Positions 1 to 9,088 of a stretch of DNA of 64,000 nucleotides are shown here, piece by piece. This stretch comes from Pseudomonas sichuanensis (GTDB lineage Bacteria > Pseudomonadota > Gammaproteobacteria > Pseudomonadales > Pseudomonadaceae): NCBI RefSeq assembly GCF_003231305.1, contig NZ_QKVM01000018.1, positions 36,213 to 100,212 on the forward strand. Direction: 5' to 3'. The notes under the pieces were generated by a model. The model did no database searches, had not been told where the DNA came from, and saw only the letters and a program-made list of their open reading frames with translations. The translations under genes were made by a program, and so were the position numbers. Position 1 is the first letter of the stretch, and every line of letters starts with the position of its first letter.

Positions 1-1481
1 GCGCACAGGGCCGGGGTGAAGATCAGCGCGACCAGTACCGACAGGCCCATGGCCGAGACGATGGTGATCGAGAACTGACGGTAGATCACACCGGTGGAGC
101 CGCCGAAGAAGGCCATGGGCAGCAGTACCGCCGACAGCACCAGGGCAATACCCACCAGCGCGCCCTGGATCTGCTCCATCGAGCGCTTGGTCGCCTCCTT
201 GGGCGGCAAGCCTTCCTCGGACATGACCCGTTCGACGTTCTCCACCACGACGATGGCATCGTCCACCAGCAAGCCGATGGCCAACACCATGGCGAACATG
301 GTCAGGGTGTTGATGCTGAAGCCGGCCGCCGCCAGGATGCCGAAGGTACCCAGCAACACCACGGGTACGGTCATGGTGGTGATGATGGTGGCGCGGAAGT
401 TCTGCAGGAACAGGTACATCACCAGGAACACCAGGACCACGGCTTCGATCAGGGTGTGGATAACCCCGCTGATCGATTCGGTGACCACCGGGGTGGTGTC
501 ATACGGGAACACGGCCTTCACGCCAGGCGGGAAGAAGGGTTCCAGGTCGCTGATGGTCTTGCGCAGCGCCTTGGCGGTATCCAGGGCGTTGGCGCCGGTG
601 GCCAGCTTCACGGCCAGGCCGGAGGCGGGTTTACCGTTGAACTGGGCGCTGACGGCGTAGTTCTCGCCGCCCAGACCGACCTGGGCGACATCGCCCAGGC
701 GCACCTGGGAGCCGTCGCTGTTGACCTTGAGCAGGATCTTTTCGAACTGCTCGGCGGTCTGCAGGCGGGTCTTGCCGATGATGGTGGCGTTGAGCTGGGT
801 ACCTGGCAGGGCCGGCAGGCCGCCGAGCTGGCCGGACGACACCTGCACGTTCTGCGCGGCAACCGCGGTGCGCACGTCGACCGGGGTCAGCTGGAACTTG
901 TTGAGCTTGGCCGGATCGAGCCAGATACGCATGGCGTACTGTGCACCGAACACCTGGAAGTCACCCACGCCTGCGGTCCGCGAGATCGGGTCCTGCATGT
1001 TGGAGACGATGTAGTTGGCCAGGTCGTCCTTGGTCATGCCGCCGTCTTCGGACACCAGGCCGATCACCAGCAGGAAGTTCTTCACAGCCTTGGTGACGCG
1101 GATACCTTGCTGCTGTACCTCTTGCGGCAGCAGCGGGGTGGCCAGGTTGAGCTTGTTCTGCACCTGCACCTGCGCGGTGTCGGCGTTGGTGCCCTGCTCG
1201 AAGGTGGCAGTAATGGTCATGCTGCCGTCGGAGTTACTTTCCGACGACACATAACGCAGGTTGTCGATACCGTTGAGCTGCTGCTCGATCACCTGCACCA
1301 CGGTGTCCTGCACCGTCTGCGCCGAGGCGCCCGGGTAGGTCACGGCGATGGCGATGGCCGGCGGCGCGATGCTCGGGTACTGGTTGATCGGCAGCTTCAG
1401 GATCGACAAGGCGCCGACCAGCATGATCACCAGGGCGATCACCCAGGCGAAGATCGGGCGATCGATAAAGAACTTCGACAT
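1..1481 (-). CDS. ttgB: RND efflux pump inner-membrane transporter TtgB/MexB/AcrB type (3' part cut off by the window edge)
   Basis: This is the proton-driven inner-membrane subunit of a tripartite RND pump that exports solvents and antibiotics. About 493 residues are visible; the family usually has about 1,040, so the C-terminal half lies outside the window. The protein opens [18 protein letters not shown], the classic first transmembrane helix of the AcrB family. Near residue 407 it carries [13 protein letters not shown], which holds the paired aspartates of the proton relay in TM4. The start ATG follows the ttgA stop codon by 3 bp, so the two genes form one operon. A ttgC outer-membrane channel gene is expected beyond the left edge. 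The symbol rests on the adjacent ttgA and ttgR and on the TtgR operator; the protein alone would only support 'MexB/TtgB family'. Confidence 0.95.
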   Translation of the reverse strand, partial: MSKFFIDRPIFAWVIALVIMLVGALSILKLPINQYPSIAPPAIAIAVTYPGASAQTVQDTVVQVIEQQLNGIDNLRYVSSESNSDGSMTITATFEQGTNADTAQVQVQNKLNLATPLLPQEVQQQGIRVTKAVKNFLLVIGLVSEDGGMTKDDLANYIVSNMQDPISRTAGVGDFQVFGAQYAMRIWLDPAKLNKFQLTPVDVRTAVAAQNVQVSSGQLGGLPALPGTQLNATIIGKTRLQTAEQFEKILLKVNSDGSQVRLGDVAQVGLGGENYAVSAQFNGKPASGLAVKLATGANALDTAKALRKTISDLEPFFPPGVKAVFPYDTTPVVTESISGVIHTLIEAVVLVFLVMYLFLQNFRATIITTMTVPVVLLGTFGILAAAGFSINTLTMFAMVLAIGLLVDDAIVVVENVERVMSEEGLPPKEATKRSMEQIQGALVGIALVLSAVLLPMAFFGGSTGVIYRQFSITIVSAMGLSVLVALIFTPALC

Positions 1482-1484
1482 GGT

Positions 1485-2639
1485 TTACTCCGCTTTGGCG
1501 TCTGCTTTCGCCGCGTTGGCCTGATCGGGGCCGGCCGGCTTCTTGACGTTGGTGGCTTCGCTGACCTTGACCTCGACGCCTGGGCGTACGTATTGCAGGC
1601 CTTCGGTAATCAGGCGGTCACCCGGGTTCAGGCCTTCCTCGATCAGCCAGTCGCTGCCCAGGGTACGGCTGGCCTTGAGCTGGCGCAGTTCGACCTTGTT
1701 TTCCTGGTTGACCACCAGTGCGGTCGGCGCGCCCTTGAGGTCGCGGGTCACGCCCTGTTGCGGGGCCAGGATGGCGTTGGCATTGACCCCGGCCTTGAGG
1801 CGGGCGTGCACGAACATGCCCGGCAACAGGGTGTGGTCGGGGTTGGGGAAGATCGCGCGCAGGGTCACGGAGCCGGTGGTTTCGTCGACTGCAACTTCCG
1901 AGAACTCCAGGCGGCCCTGCTGCTTGAACAGGCTGCCGTCTTCGAGCACCAGCTGCACTTGCGCGGCGTTGTCACCGGCCTTCTGCAACTGGCCGCTTTC
2001 CAGGTCACGGCGCAGCTTGAGCAGCTCGGCGGTGGACTGGGTGACGTCGACATAGACCGGGTCGAGTTGCTGGATGGTGGCCATGGCGTTGGTCTGGCCA
2101 TTGCTCACCAGCGCGCCTTCGGTGACCGAGGAACGGCCGACGCGGCCGCTGATCGGTGCCAGAACCTTGGTGTAGCGCAGGTCGATCTGGGCGCTCTTGA
2201 GCGCGGCTTCTGCCTGCAATCGTTTGGCATTGGCATCGTCGTATTCCTGCTTGGAGACGGCCTGCTCGTCGATCAGTTGCTTGTAGCGTTCGGCCAGCGA
2301 GCGGGTAGCCTGCAGGTTGGCCTGGGCGTTGGCCAGGTTGGCCTCGTAGACGGCGGGGTCGATCTGGTAGAGCTGCTGCCCTTCCTTGACGTCGCTGCCT
2401 TCCTTGAACAGGCGCTTGAGGATGATGCCATTGACCTGCGGGCGGACTTCGGCGATGCGGTAGGCCGTGGTGCGCCCCGGCAGTTCCGAGGTCAGGGTGA
2501 AGGACTGGGGTTGAACGGTGACGACGCCGACCAGAGGAGCCTGCGGCGCAGGCGCGGCTTCTTCTTTCTTACAGCCACTGAGCAGGGTTGCCAGGGCCAC
2601 GGCGGAAACCAGGGCGGTTACGGCTGGCTTGAATTGCAT
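1485..2639 (-). CDS. ttgA: RND efflux periplasmic adaptor (membrane fusion) lipoprotein TtgA
   Basis: A 384-residue periplasmic adaptor that links the RND pump to its outer-membrane channel. The N-terminus is a lipoprotein signal ending LLSGC, with the lipidated Cys at residue 23. It is followed by a barrel-sandwich (biotinyl-lipoyl-like) half with GRTTAYRIAEVRPQVNG, an alpha-helical hairpin rich in Ala and Gln at about residues 100-170, and the second half motif APISGRVGRSSVTEGALV. The length is normal for MexA/TtgA. It is the first gene of the operon with ttgB and reads divergently from ttgR. The start ATG lies about 90 bp from the TtgR operator, which fits repression by TtgR. Confidence 0.95.
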   Translation of the reverse strand: MQFKPAVTALVSAVALATLLSGCKKEEAAPAPQAPLVGVVTVQPQSFTLTSELPGRTTAYRIAEVRPQVNGIILKRLFKEGSDVKEGQQLYQIDPAVYEANLANAQANLQATRSLAERYKQLIDEQAVSKQEYDDANAKRLQAEAALKSAQIDLRYTKVLAPISGRVGRSSVTEGALVSNGQTNAMATIQQLDPVYVDVTQSTAELLKLRRDLESGQLQKAGDNAAQVQLVLEDGSLFKQQGRLEFSEVAVDETTGSVTLRAIFPNPDHTLLPGMFVHARLKAGVNANAILAPQQGVTRDLKGAPTALVVNQENKVELRQLKASRTLGSDWLIEEGLNPGDRLITEGLQYVRPGVEVKVSEATNVKKPAGPDQANAAKADAKAE

Positions 2640-2724
2640 GAGGATCCTCGGGTCGCTGGAGCAAGGGAGCTCAAGAATAGTGGAAGTGTCTTGTCAGAAA
2701 AACGCTATCCGGTGGATTAATAGC

Positions 2725-2767
2725 TTGCTACCGAATATACTTACATTCATGCTTGTTTGTAAATACC
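2725..2767. promoter_or_regulatory. TtgR operator in the ttgA-ttgR divergent promoter region
   Basis: On the minus strand the A/T-rich stretch here reads TATTTACAAACAAGCATGAA followed by TGTAAGTATATTC. This closely matches the TtgR operator as I recall it from P. putida, an interrupted inverted repeat that covers the overlapping ttgABC and ttgR promoters. Known of the family: TtgR binds here as a dimer and releases when it binds flavonoids, chloramphenicol or similar effectors. The match is from memory, not from an alignment. Confidence 0.85.
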
Positions 2768-2895
2768 GCCGGTGGATTGCATACCCCCCCACCGCGAACC
2801 GCTCAATTACCCCGGGAACGGCCCCTGAAGAGGCGACCCCGGCCTGATTCCCGCCCGCCAGAAGTGCGTGCGGGGCCTGAAGAGGTTGTGTTGCC

Positions 2896-3528
2896 ATGGT
2901 CCGTCGAACCAAAGAAGAAGCCCAGGAAACCCGCGCCCAGATTATCGAGGCGGCGGAAAAGGCCTTCTACAAGCGCGGGGTTGCGCGAACCACACTGGCC
3001 GATATCGCTGAGCTCGCGGGGGTGACCCGTGGCGCGATCTACTGGCATTTCAGCAACAAGGCCGACCTGGTCCAGGCGCTGCTCGACTGCCTGCACGAAA
3101 CCCACGACCACCTGGCCCGGGCCAGTGAGAGCGAGGATGAACTCGACCCGCTGGGTTGCATGCGCAAATTGTTACTGCAAGTGTTCAACCAACTGGTGCT
3201 GGATGCCCGAACCCGGCGTATCAATGAAATCCTGCACCACAAGTGCGAGTTCACCGACGACATGTGTGAGATTCGCCAGCAACGGCAGAACGCGGTACTC
3301 GACTGCCACGTAGGTATAGCCCTGACCCTGACCAACGCCGTGCGGCGTGGGCAATTGCCTGCCGACCTCGATTGCGATCGCGCTGCCGTGGCGATGTTTG
3401 CCTATGTTGATGGCCTGATTGGGCGCTGGTTGCTGCTGCCGGACAGTTTCGACCTGCTGCGCGATGCCGAAAAGTGGGTGGACACCGGGCTGGATATGCT
3501 GCGCTTGAGCCCAAGCCTGCGCAAATGA
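2896..3528 (+). CDS. ttgR: TetR-family repressor of the efflux operon, TtgR
   Basis: A 210-residue TetR-family repressor. The N-terminal helix-turn-helix is visible as [21 protein letters not shown] at about residues 30-50, preceded by the usual basic helix [17 protein letters not shown]. The C-terminal domain has the AcrR/TtgR-type ligand-binding sequence, including [14 protein letters not shown]. The gene is divergent from ttgA across a 256-bp gap that holds the operator. The role is inferred from homology and position: repression of its own gene and of ttgABC, relieved by aromatic antimicrobials. Length and position match TtgR of P. putida. Confidence 0.95.
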   Translation: MVRRTKEEAQETRAQIIEAAEKAFYKRGVARTTLADIAELAGVTRGAIYWHFSNKADLVQALLDCLHETHDHLARASESEDELDPLGCMRKLLLQVFNQLVLDARTRRINEILHHKCEFTDDMCEIRQQRQNAVLDCHVGIALTLTNAVRRGQLPADLDCDRAAVAMFAYVDGLIGRWLLLPDSFDLLRDAEKWVDTGLDMLRLSPSLRK

Positions 3529-3585
3529 CACTTTGTGAAGGATTGTGAGGAAGTGTGGGTTGCTCGGCATTAAATAGGGATTAAC

Positions 3586-3700
3586 AACCGGGGCTGCCGC
3601 GCAGCCCATTCGCGGCACAAGGCCGCTCCTACAAGGGATCGCGCACTTCTGTAGGAGCGGCCTTGTGCCGCGAAAGGGGGGCGAAGCGCCCCCGGCGATC
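3586..3700. repeat. REP-type palindrome doublet (GTAGGAGCGGCCTTG family)
   Basis: Two 25-nt arms, 3609-3633 and 3650-3674, are inverted copies with the core TGTAGGAGCGGCCTTGTGCC. Short hairpins flank them (GGGCTGC...GCAGCCC at the left, GGGGGCG...CGCCCCC at the right). The element sits between the convergent ttgR and MFS genes and could act as a transcription end. Confidence 0.85.
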
Positions 3701-5152
3701 TCAGCGCCCGCGCAGTTGCCGATCCGGCAACGCCAGCGCAGCCAGCAACCCAAGCAGCGAAGCCCCTGCACTGGCCAGCAACAGATTCCTGAACGTTTCC
3801 AGCAAGCGCGCCTGGGTCTCAGGGTCTGCCTCACCTGCCTTGAGGCTGCCCAGCAGGGGATTGCCCAGCAGCTCGAAACCACCCTGCTGCAACAACGCCA
3901 GCAGCAGGCTGGACATGCACGCCACCCCCATCGCCCCGCCTAGCGAACGGAACAGGTTGGTGGTGCTGGTGGCCACGCCGATGTCCTTCGCCTCCACTGC
4001 ACTCTGGGTACCCACCAGCGAGGTGGGGAACTGCAACCCGCAGGCGATCCCGGTCAGCAGCATGAACAATGCGCTGAGCCAACCCGATTGCGGCGGTGTC
4101 AGGGCCATGGCGGCGATGGCAGCCGGCATCAGCAGCGCGCCGGTCAGGATCTGTGGCTTGAAACGCCCGGTGCGGCTGGTCATGCGGCCACCGGTGAACG
4201 CGCCGAGCGGCAGCCCCATGGCCAGCGGCAGCAGGTGCAGTGCGGCGCTGTCGGCGCCGGCCCCGGTGATGCCCTGGTAACGCAGGGGCATGAGCATGGT
4301 CAGCGATATCGACTGAAAGCTGGCGAAGAAGATCACGCACCAGCACAGCACCGCGACCCGGTTGCCGAACAGGCTCATCGGCAGCAGTGGCTCACGGCAG
4401 CGTCGCTCATGGGTGACGAACACCAGCAGCCCGAGCAGCGCGCCGCCCAGCAGTACCAGTACCGGTGTCGACTGCCAGGCATGCCCCTGGCCGACCAGGG
4501 TGATGCCCAGCAGCAGGCTGCCCAGGCCAATGATCATCAACACCGCGCCCAGGTAGTCCACCTGAACCTCGCGGCGTTTCACCGACAACCCGTCGAGGGC
4601 ACGGTGGATCGCCCACAGCGCCACCAGCCCCAGCGGCAGGTTGATCCAGAACACCCAGCGCCACGACAGGTACTCGGTCAGCCAGCCGCCCAGCACCGGC
4701 CCGGCGACACTGGCCAGGGCGTACATGCTGCTGAAATAGCCCTGGTAGCGGCCGCGTTCGCGCGGCGGCACGAAGTCGCCGATGATCGCCTGGCTCACCG
4801 ACACCATGCCGCCTGCGCCGATGCCCTGCAGCACCCGCGCCAGCACCAGCTGCGGCATGTCCTGGGCCAGGCCGCAGGCGATCGAGGCGAGGGTGAACAG
4901 CGCGGTGCCGGTGAGGATCATGCGTCGCCGGCCATACAGGTCGCCGAGCTTGCCGTAGATCGGCACGGCAATGGTCATGGCCACCATGTAGCCGGAGATG
5001 ACCCAGGCCAGCAGGCCGACATCGTTGAACTGGGCGGAGATCGCCGGCAGCGACACGGCGACGATGGTCTGGTCGAGGGCACCGAGGAAGATCGCCAGCA
5101 TCAGGGCGGTCAGTACGCTGCGAAGAACGGTAGGGGGCAGGGCGGCGGTCAC
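3701..5152 (-). CDS. MFS multidrug transporter, EmrB/QacA (DHA2, 14-helix) family
   Basis: A 483-residue major-facilitator proton antiporter. It opens with a hydrophobic helix bearing LGALDQTIVAVSLPAI, the DHA2 motif D1 in TM1 (Asp in 'LDxTIV'). YGKLGDLYGRRRMI is motif A and VLQGIGAGGM is motif B/C. About 14 transmembrane segments can be counted, as expected for EmrB/QacA pumps. The substrate cannot be read from the sequence. No partner EmrA-type adaptor gene is adjacent. It is convergent with ttgR and separated from it by a REP doublet, so it is probably its own transcription unit. Confidence 0.9.
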   Translation of the reverse strand: MTAALPPTVLRSVLTALMLAIFLGALDQTIVAVSLPAISAQFNDVGLLAWVISGYMVAMTIAVPIYGKLGDLYGRRRMILTGTALFTLASIACGLAQDMPQLVLARVLQGIGAGGMVSVSQAIIGDFVPPRERGRYQGYFSSMYALASVAGPVLGGWLTEYLSWRWVFWINLPLGLVALWAIHRALDGLSVKRREVQVDYLGAVLMIIGLGSLLLGITLVGQGHAWQSTPVLVLLGGALLGLLVFVTHERRCREPLLPMSLFGNRVAVLCWCVIFFASFQSISLTMLMPLRYQGITGAGADSAALHLLPLAMGLPLGAFTGGRMTSRTGRFKPQILTGALLMPAAIAAMALTPPQSGWLSALFMLLTGIACGLQFPTSLVGTQSAVEAKDIGVATSTTNLFRSLGGAMGVACMSSLLLALLQQGGFELLGNPLLGSLKAGEADPETQARLLETFRNLLLASAGASLLGLLAALALPDRQLRGR

Positions 5153-5195
5153 AAGGGCACCTTGTTGTCATTGCCAGTGACGTGGGCGCTGGTTC

Positions 5196-5281
5196 GTGGG
5201 AGCGGCGGTGCGCCGATGCGACTTGCCCCGCGATGTCGTCGCAAAGGCCATTGCCATCGCGGGGCAAGCCCGCTCCCACAA
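5196..5281. repeat. REP-type palindrome doublet
   Basis: One arm carries GTGGGAGCGGCGGTGCGCCG plus ATGCGACTTGCCCCGCGATG; the opposite arm is CATCGCGGGGCAAGCCCGCT plus CCCACA. The arms are inverted and about 20 nt apart. The element lies in the 488-bp gap 5153-5640, upstream of both flanking genes. Apart from this repeat and the ribosome-binding region near 5630, I see nothing definite in that gap. Confidence 0.8.
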
Positions 5282-5640
5282 AACCCGCGTCCAGCATCTG
5301 AAGCTGAGAGCTGAGGAAGGAAAGATTGTAACCTGAGTTGAGTAGCTTCCTATGTACTCTGTGCATCCCCTATGCAAGATCGGCATTGGCGCATTCATCC
5401 AGTGCTGCATGGCTGCGTGATATCGTGCAAAGGTCGCAGAGGCTGAAATCCGGGGCCTGCACCAGCATGGTGCAGCGTTTTGCCGCAGGGTTTCGCGTTG
5501 CTGTATTTCCACACCTTTTATTCCTCTGCCTGCATGACGAGCATGACCGCCCCGATGGCGACGGTTGGATCAGTCAGGTAGACCCGATACAGGGGTCGGT
5601 TGTCAGCCGTTCAACATTTCTTATTACAAGCGGAGTGATC

Positions 5641-6510
5641 ATGCCCAAGGCTTCCCACCACGATCTGCGTTTTGCCTTCCGCGAACTGCTCGCTTCAGGT
5701 TCGTGCTATCACACCGCCTCGGTCTTCGACCCCATGTCTGCGCGGATCGCCGCCGACCTTGGCTTTGAAGTCGGCATTCTCGGCGGCTCGGTTGCCTCGT
5801 TGCAGGTATTGGCTGCGCCGGACTTTGCCCTGATCACCCTCAGCGAGTTCGTCGAGCAGGCCACCCGTATCGGCCGCGTTGCCCAGCTGCCGGTGCTCGC
5901 CGATGCCGACCATGGCTACGGCAACGCCCTCAACGTCATGCGCACGGTGATCGAACTGGAGCGGGCCGGGGTGGCTGCCCTGACCATCGAGGATACCTTG
6001 CTGCCGGCCCAGTTCGGCCGCAAGTCCACTGACCTGATCCCGGTGGAAGAGGGCGTCGGCAAGATCCGCGCTGCATTGGAAGCCCGCGTCGATTCGGCCA
6101 TGGCGATCATTGCCCGGACCAACGCCGGGGTGCTGAGCACTGAAGAAATCATCGTGCGCACCCAGAGCTACCAGAAGGCCGGTGCCGATGGCATCTGCAT
6201 GGTGGGGGTGAAGGACTTCGAGCAACTGGAACAGATCGCCGAGCACCTGAACGTGCCGCTGATGCTGGTCACCTACGGCAACCCGAACCTGCGTGACGAC
6301 GAGCGCCTGGCGCGCCTGGGCGTGCGCATCGTGGTCGACGGCCACGCCGCCTACTTTGCCGCGATCAAGGCCACTTACGACTGCCTGCGCCTGCAGCGTG
6401 GCCAGCAGCACAAGTCGGACAGCCTTAACGCCACCGAGCTCTCGCACACCTACACCCAGCCGGAGGACTACATCCGTTGGGCCAAGGAATACATGAGCGT
6501 CGAGGAGTGA
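5641..6510 (+). CDS. Oxaloacetate decarboxylase, isocitrate lyase/PEP mutase superfamily (PA4872-like)
   Basis: A 289-residue enzyme of the PEP mutase/isocitrate lyase fold. The metal-binding motif [11 protein letters not shown] is at about residues 85-95, and [11 protein letters not shown] supplies the downstream Glu. Length, the ending YMSVEE and sequence resemble the P. aeruginosa PA4872 oxaloacetate decarboxylase group. In KT2440-type annotations the same locus is often called carboxyphosphonoenolpyruvate phosphonomutase. The isocitrate-lyase catalytic Cys loop (KKCGH) is absent, which argues against a lyase of isocitrate. The start was chosen at the ATG after GCGGAG; the upstream open frame has no such support. 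It appears monocistronic. Confidence 0.85.
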   Translation: MPKASHHDLRFAFRELLASGSCYHTASVFDPMSARIAADLGFEVGILGGSVASLQVLAAPDFALITLSEFVEQATRIGRVAQLPVLADADHGYGNALNVMRTVIELERAGVAALTIEDTLLPAQFGRKSTDLIPVEEGVGKIRAALEARVDSAMAIIARTNAGVLSTEEIIVRTQSYQKAGADGICMVGVKDFEQLEQIAEHLNVPLMLVTYGNPNLRDDERLARLGVRIVVDGHAAYFAAIKATYDCLRLQRGQQHKSDSLNATELSHTYTQPEDYIRWAKEYMSVEE

Positions 6511-6531
6511 CCGGCGCGCGGCGCCGTCGCG

Positions 6532-6705
6532 TTATCTGACGGCACTCAAGGTTGCGGTGTGGGGCACGCAGTGTTCCAGCGCGCAACTGGCCGCGGTATT
6601 GGGTTGGCTGCGCAGCAGCTCGACCCGCCAGCAGGCCGAGCCGTAGAGCCCCACGACGGCGGCCAGGGCAAAGACCAGCGCGCAACGCCTGGACTTGATA
6701 CTCAT
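6532..6705 (-). CDS. Small single-pass membrane or exported protein, 57 residues, unknown function
   Basis: A 57-codon frame that starts ATG (reverse complement of 6703-6705) and ends TAA. A strong ribosome-binding site, AGGAGG, lies 8 bases before the ATG. The product begins MSIKSRRCALVFALAAVVGL, a basic head and one hydrophobic segment typical of a signal anchor or signal peptide. A short hydrophilic tail follows, with four cysteines overall (residues 8, 25, 42, 46 by my count). It is convergent with the lyase gene, 21 bp from its stop. I do not recognise a family. The very good Shine-Dalgarno and clean hydrophobic pattern argue for a real gene. Confidence 0.65.
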   Translation of the reverse strand: MSIKSRRCALVFALAAVVGLYGSACWRVELLRSQPNTAASCALEHCVPHTATLSAVR

Positions 6706-6821
6706 GGTGCTTACCTCCTGTTTTTGTAACAGGTGATAACGGTAAGCATAGGTCTGTCCCGGATATCTGCACTGTACTCATTGCCAGCGAGCCCGCGTGC
6801 TGGTGGGGTGAACCGTTCACG

Positions 6822-7138
6822 ATTTGCAGCGCCTATGAGATCGAGCGCCGCCCGCGCGGTGCATCGCGGGACAAGTCGCATCGGCGCACCGCCGCTCCCA
6901 CATCTGTTTCGGGCCAGTCTCTCCTGGACCTTCACCTTGTCCGCCTTGTTGGTACGACGCGGTTTCAGTATGGGCGTTGCCGCCGCCCCACATGACTCAA
7001 GGCATGCACCAAGGCAGGCGCCGGTACTTTCACAGGACTCATTGGCCCGAAACAAATGTGGGAGCGGCGGTGCGCCGATGCGACTTGTCCCGCGATGCGC
7101 CGCGCGGGCGGCGCTCGATCTCGAGAGCGCTGCAAGGC
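6822..7138. repeat. Long imperfect inverted repeat pair with REP cores (about 95-nt arms)
   Basis: Arm 6822-6917 and arm 7044-7138 are near-perfect reverse complements over about 95 nt. The inner 67 nt, centred on GGGACAAGTCGCATCGGCGC, show a single mismatch. The arms are separated by about 126 bp of unrelated sequence. Each arm contains the REP core GTGGGAGCGGCGGTGCGCCG. The whole element fills most of the 463-bp gap 6706-7168 between the small ORF and the LysR gene, and no gene is supported inside it. Confidence 0.85.
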
Positions 7139-7168
7139 TATCGCCCTACACCTGGCACCCACCCACCC

Positions 7169-8080
7169 CTAAAGCCCCAACCCCCGATCCCACTCCGGCT
7201 CATCCCCAAACCGCTCCACCAGAAAGTCCAGCATGCTGCGCAAGGTCGCCGGCATGTGCTTGCGCGAAGTGTACACCGCGTTCAGGTTCAGCTCCCGTGG
7301 CCGTGCCTCGGGCAGCAGGCGCACCAGTTCGCCGCTGCGTAGCGCACTGGCCGCCTGGTAAGTGGGCAGCATGGCGATACCGGCGCTGGCCAGCGCGGCC
7401 TTCTGCAGGGTCATGGCCTCGTTGGCGCTGATATTGCCCTGTACCGGCACGGCGACACTCTGCCCGTCCACCTCGAAATGCCACAGGCTATGGCCGAAGT
7501 AGGCATGGGTCAGGCAGTTGTGCCCGCTCAGTTCCTCCACCCGCATCGGTGTGCCGTGCTCGCGCAGGTACGCGGGGCTGGCGCAGACCACCGAGCGGCA
7601 CACGCTCAGGCGTCGGGCGATCAGGTTGGGGTCGACGTCGTTGCTGGTGCGGATCGCCAGATCGATGCGTTCGTCCACCAGGTTGACGGTGCGATCGAGC
7701 ATTTGCAGCTCCACCTTCACCCCGGGGTAGCGCTTGACGTAGGCCGCCAGCGCATCCACCAACTGAGCCTGGCCGAACGAGGTGCTGACGCTGATGCGCA
7801 GCTCGCCGCGGGGGGCATCATCGGGCTGGCGCACGGCGTGTTGCAGGTCGCCGGCCAGTTCCAGCAGCTGCCGGCAGCGCGGCAATGTCTCCTGCCCGGC
7901 GGCGGTCAGGCTGAGCTTGCGCGTGGTGCGCTGCATCAGCCGGGCGCCGACCCAGTCCTCCAGCTCCGCCAGGTAGCGCGATACCACTGGCCGGGAAAGC
8001 TCCAGATGATCCGCCGCCGCAGACTGGCTGCCCAGGTCGACGACGGTGACGAAGACGCGCATGGCGTTCAGACGGTCCAT
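7169..8080 (-). CDS. LysR-family transcriptional regulator
   Basis: A 303-residue LysR regulator. The winged helix-turn-helix is at residues 1-60 (MRVFVTVVDLGSQSAAADHL, then SRPVVSRYLAELEDWVGARL). The effector domain follows from about residue 90 (GELRISVSTSFGQAQLVDAL). It is divergent from the metallo-beta-lactamase/NAD-reductase pair across a 104-bp gap. By the usual LysR logic it probably controls those two genes. The effector is unknown. Confidence 0.9.
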   Translation of the reverse strand: MDRLNAMRVFVTVVDLGSQSAAADHLELSRPVVSRYLAELEDWVGARLMQRTTRKLSLTAAGQETLPRCRQLLELAGDLQHAVRQPDDAPRGELRISVSTSFGQAQLVDALAAYVKRYPGVKVELQMLDRTVNLVDERIDLAIRTSNDVDPNLIARRLSVCRSVVCASPAYLREHGTPMRVEELSGHNCLTHAYFGHSLWHFEVDGQSVAVPVQGNISANEAMTLQKAALASAGIAMLPTYQAASALRSGELVRLLPEARPRELNLNAVYTSRKHMPATLRSMLDFLVERFGDEPEWDRGLGL

Positions 8081-8184
8081 GATTTGCCCGATTTCAGAAA
8101 TGAACTATGTCGCAGCATCGCATTTTTTGTAATGAATCGGGCAACTAAGCTGTGCTCCATCGACTCACTCATCAGGAAGCAACC

Positions 8185-9060
8185 ATGTCACTGTTCACGC
8201 CCCTGCGCGGCCTGCTGCTGGCCTGCGTCACCCTCGCTGGCCAGGCCATGGCTGCCGATCCGCTCAAGCTCGACGTCTACAACCCTGGCCATGACGCCAT
8301 CTTCCCGGTCAGCTCGGTGATCGTCAGTGGCGAACACGACGCGATCCTGGTCGATGCGCAATTCGGCAAGGGCCAGGCCGAGCAGGTGGTCGAGCGCCTG
8401 CGCAAGAGCGGCAAGCAACTGACCACCATCTATATCAGCCACGGTGACCCGGACTACTACTTCGGCCTGGACACGCTCACCCAGGCGTTCCCCAAGGCCC
8501 GGGTGGTCGCGTCGGCCGCCACCGTTGCCCATATCCGCAACACCATGGATGCCAAGCTCGCCTACTGGGGCCCGCAAATGGGCGCCGACAAACCGGGCAA
8601 GCTGGTCGTGCCAGACGTGCTCGACGGCCATCAGCTGAAGCTCGAAGGCCAGGCGCTGGAAGTCGTCGGCCTGGACGGCCCGCAGCCGGATCGCAGCTTT
8701 GTCTGGATCCCATCGATCAAGGCCGTGGTGGGTGGCGTGGTGGTGTCCGAGCACATCCATGTGTGGATGGCCGACACCCAGACCGCGCAATCCCACGCCG
8801 ACTGGTTGGCAACCCTGGCCAGGATCGAGCAACTGGCGCCGCGTACCGTGGTCCCCGGGCACTACCTGGGCGACAGCAGCCGTTCACTGCAGGCCGTGCG
8901 CTTCACCGCCAACTACATTCGTGACTTCGATACCGAAACCGCCAAGGCCGGCAACGCCGACGCACTGATCGCGGCGATGAAAAAGCGCTACCCGAACCTG
9001 GCCGACGAAAGCTCCCTGGAACTGGGAGCCAAGGTCGCCAAGGGCGAGATGAAGTGGTAA
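8185..9060 (+). CDS. Exported metallo-beta-lactamase-fold protein, divergent metal motif
   Basis: A 291-residue protein with a signal peptide (LLLACVTLAGQAMA, cleavage about residue 24). It has a metallo-beta-lactamase fold: the SSVIVSGEHDAILVDAQF strand start, then TIYISHGDPDYYFGLDTL in the place of the HxHxDH motif, and later VVPGHYLG. The usual HxHxDH is reduced to HGDPDYY, so one or more metal ligands are replaced. The start ATG follows AGGAAG by 5 bases; an upstream in-frame codon at 8152 would bury the signal peptide. It is first in an operon with the NAD(P)-reductase gene. The substrate is unknown. Confidence 0.8.
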   Translation: MSLFTPLRGLLLACVTLAGQAMAADPLKLDVYNPGHDAIFPVSSVIVSGEHDAILVDAQFGKGQAEQVVERLRKSGKQLTTIYISHGDPDYYFGLDTLTQAFPKARVVASAATVAHIRNTMDAKLAYWGPQMGADKPGKLVVPDVLDGHQLKLEGQALEVVGLDGPQPDRSFVWIPSIKAVVGGVVVSEHIHVWMADTQTAQSHADWLATLARIEQLAPRTVVPGHYLGDSSRSLQAVRFTANYIRDFDTETAKAGNADALIAAMKKRYPNLADESSLELGAKVAKGEMKW

Positions 9061-9088
9061 TTCCATTCAACCTGTTGGAGTGTTTCCC

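Noticed and set aside
456..2720. Long ORF of 754 codons on the plus strand
   Set aside because: It is antisense to ttgA and ttgB. Its protein is His/Gln/Leu-rich with no family motif, which is the usual shadow of GC-rich codons.
5338..5640. N-terminal extension of the lyase ORF
   Set aside because: The extra 101 codons lack a ribosome-binding site and family similarity; the ATG at 5641 has both.
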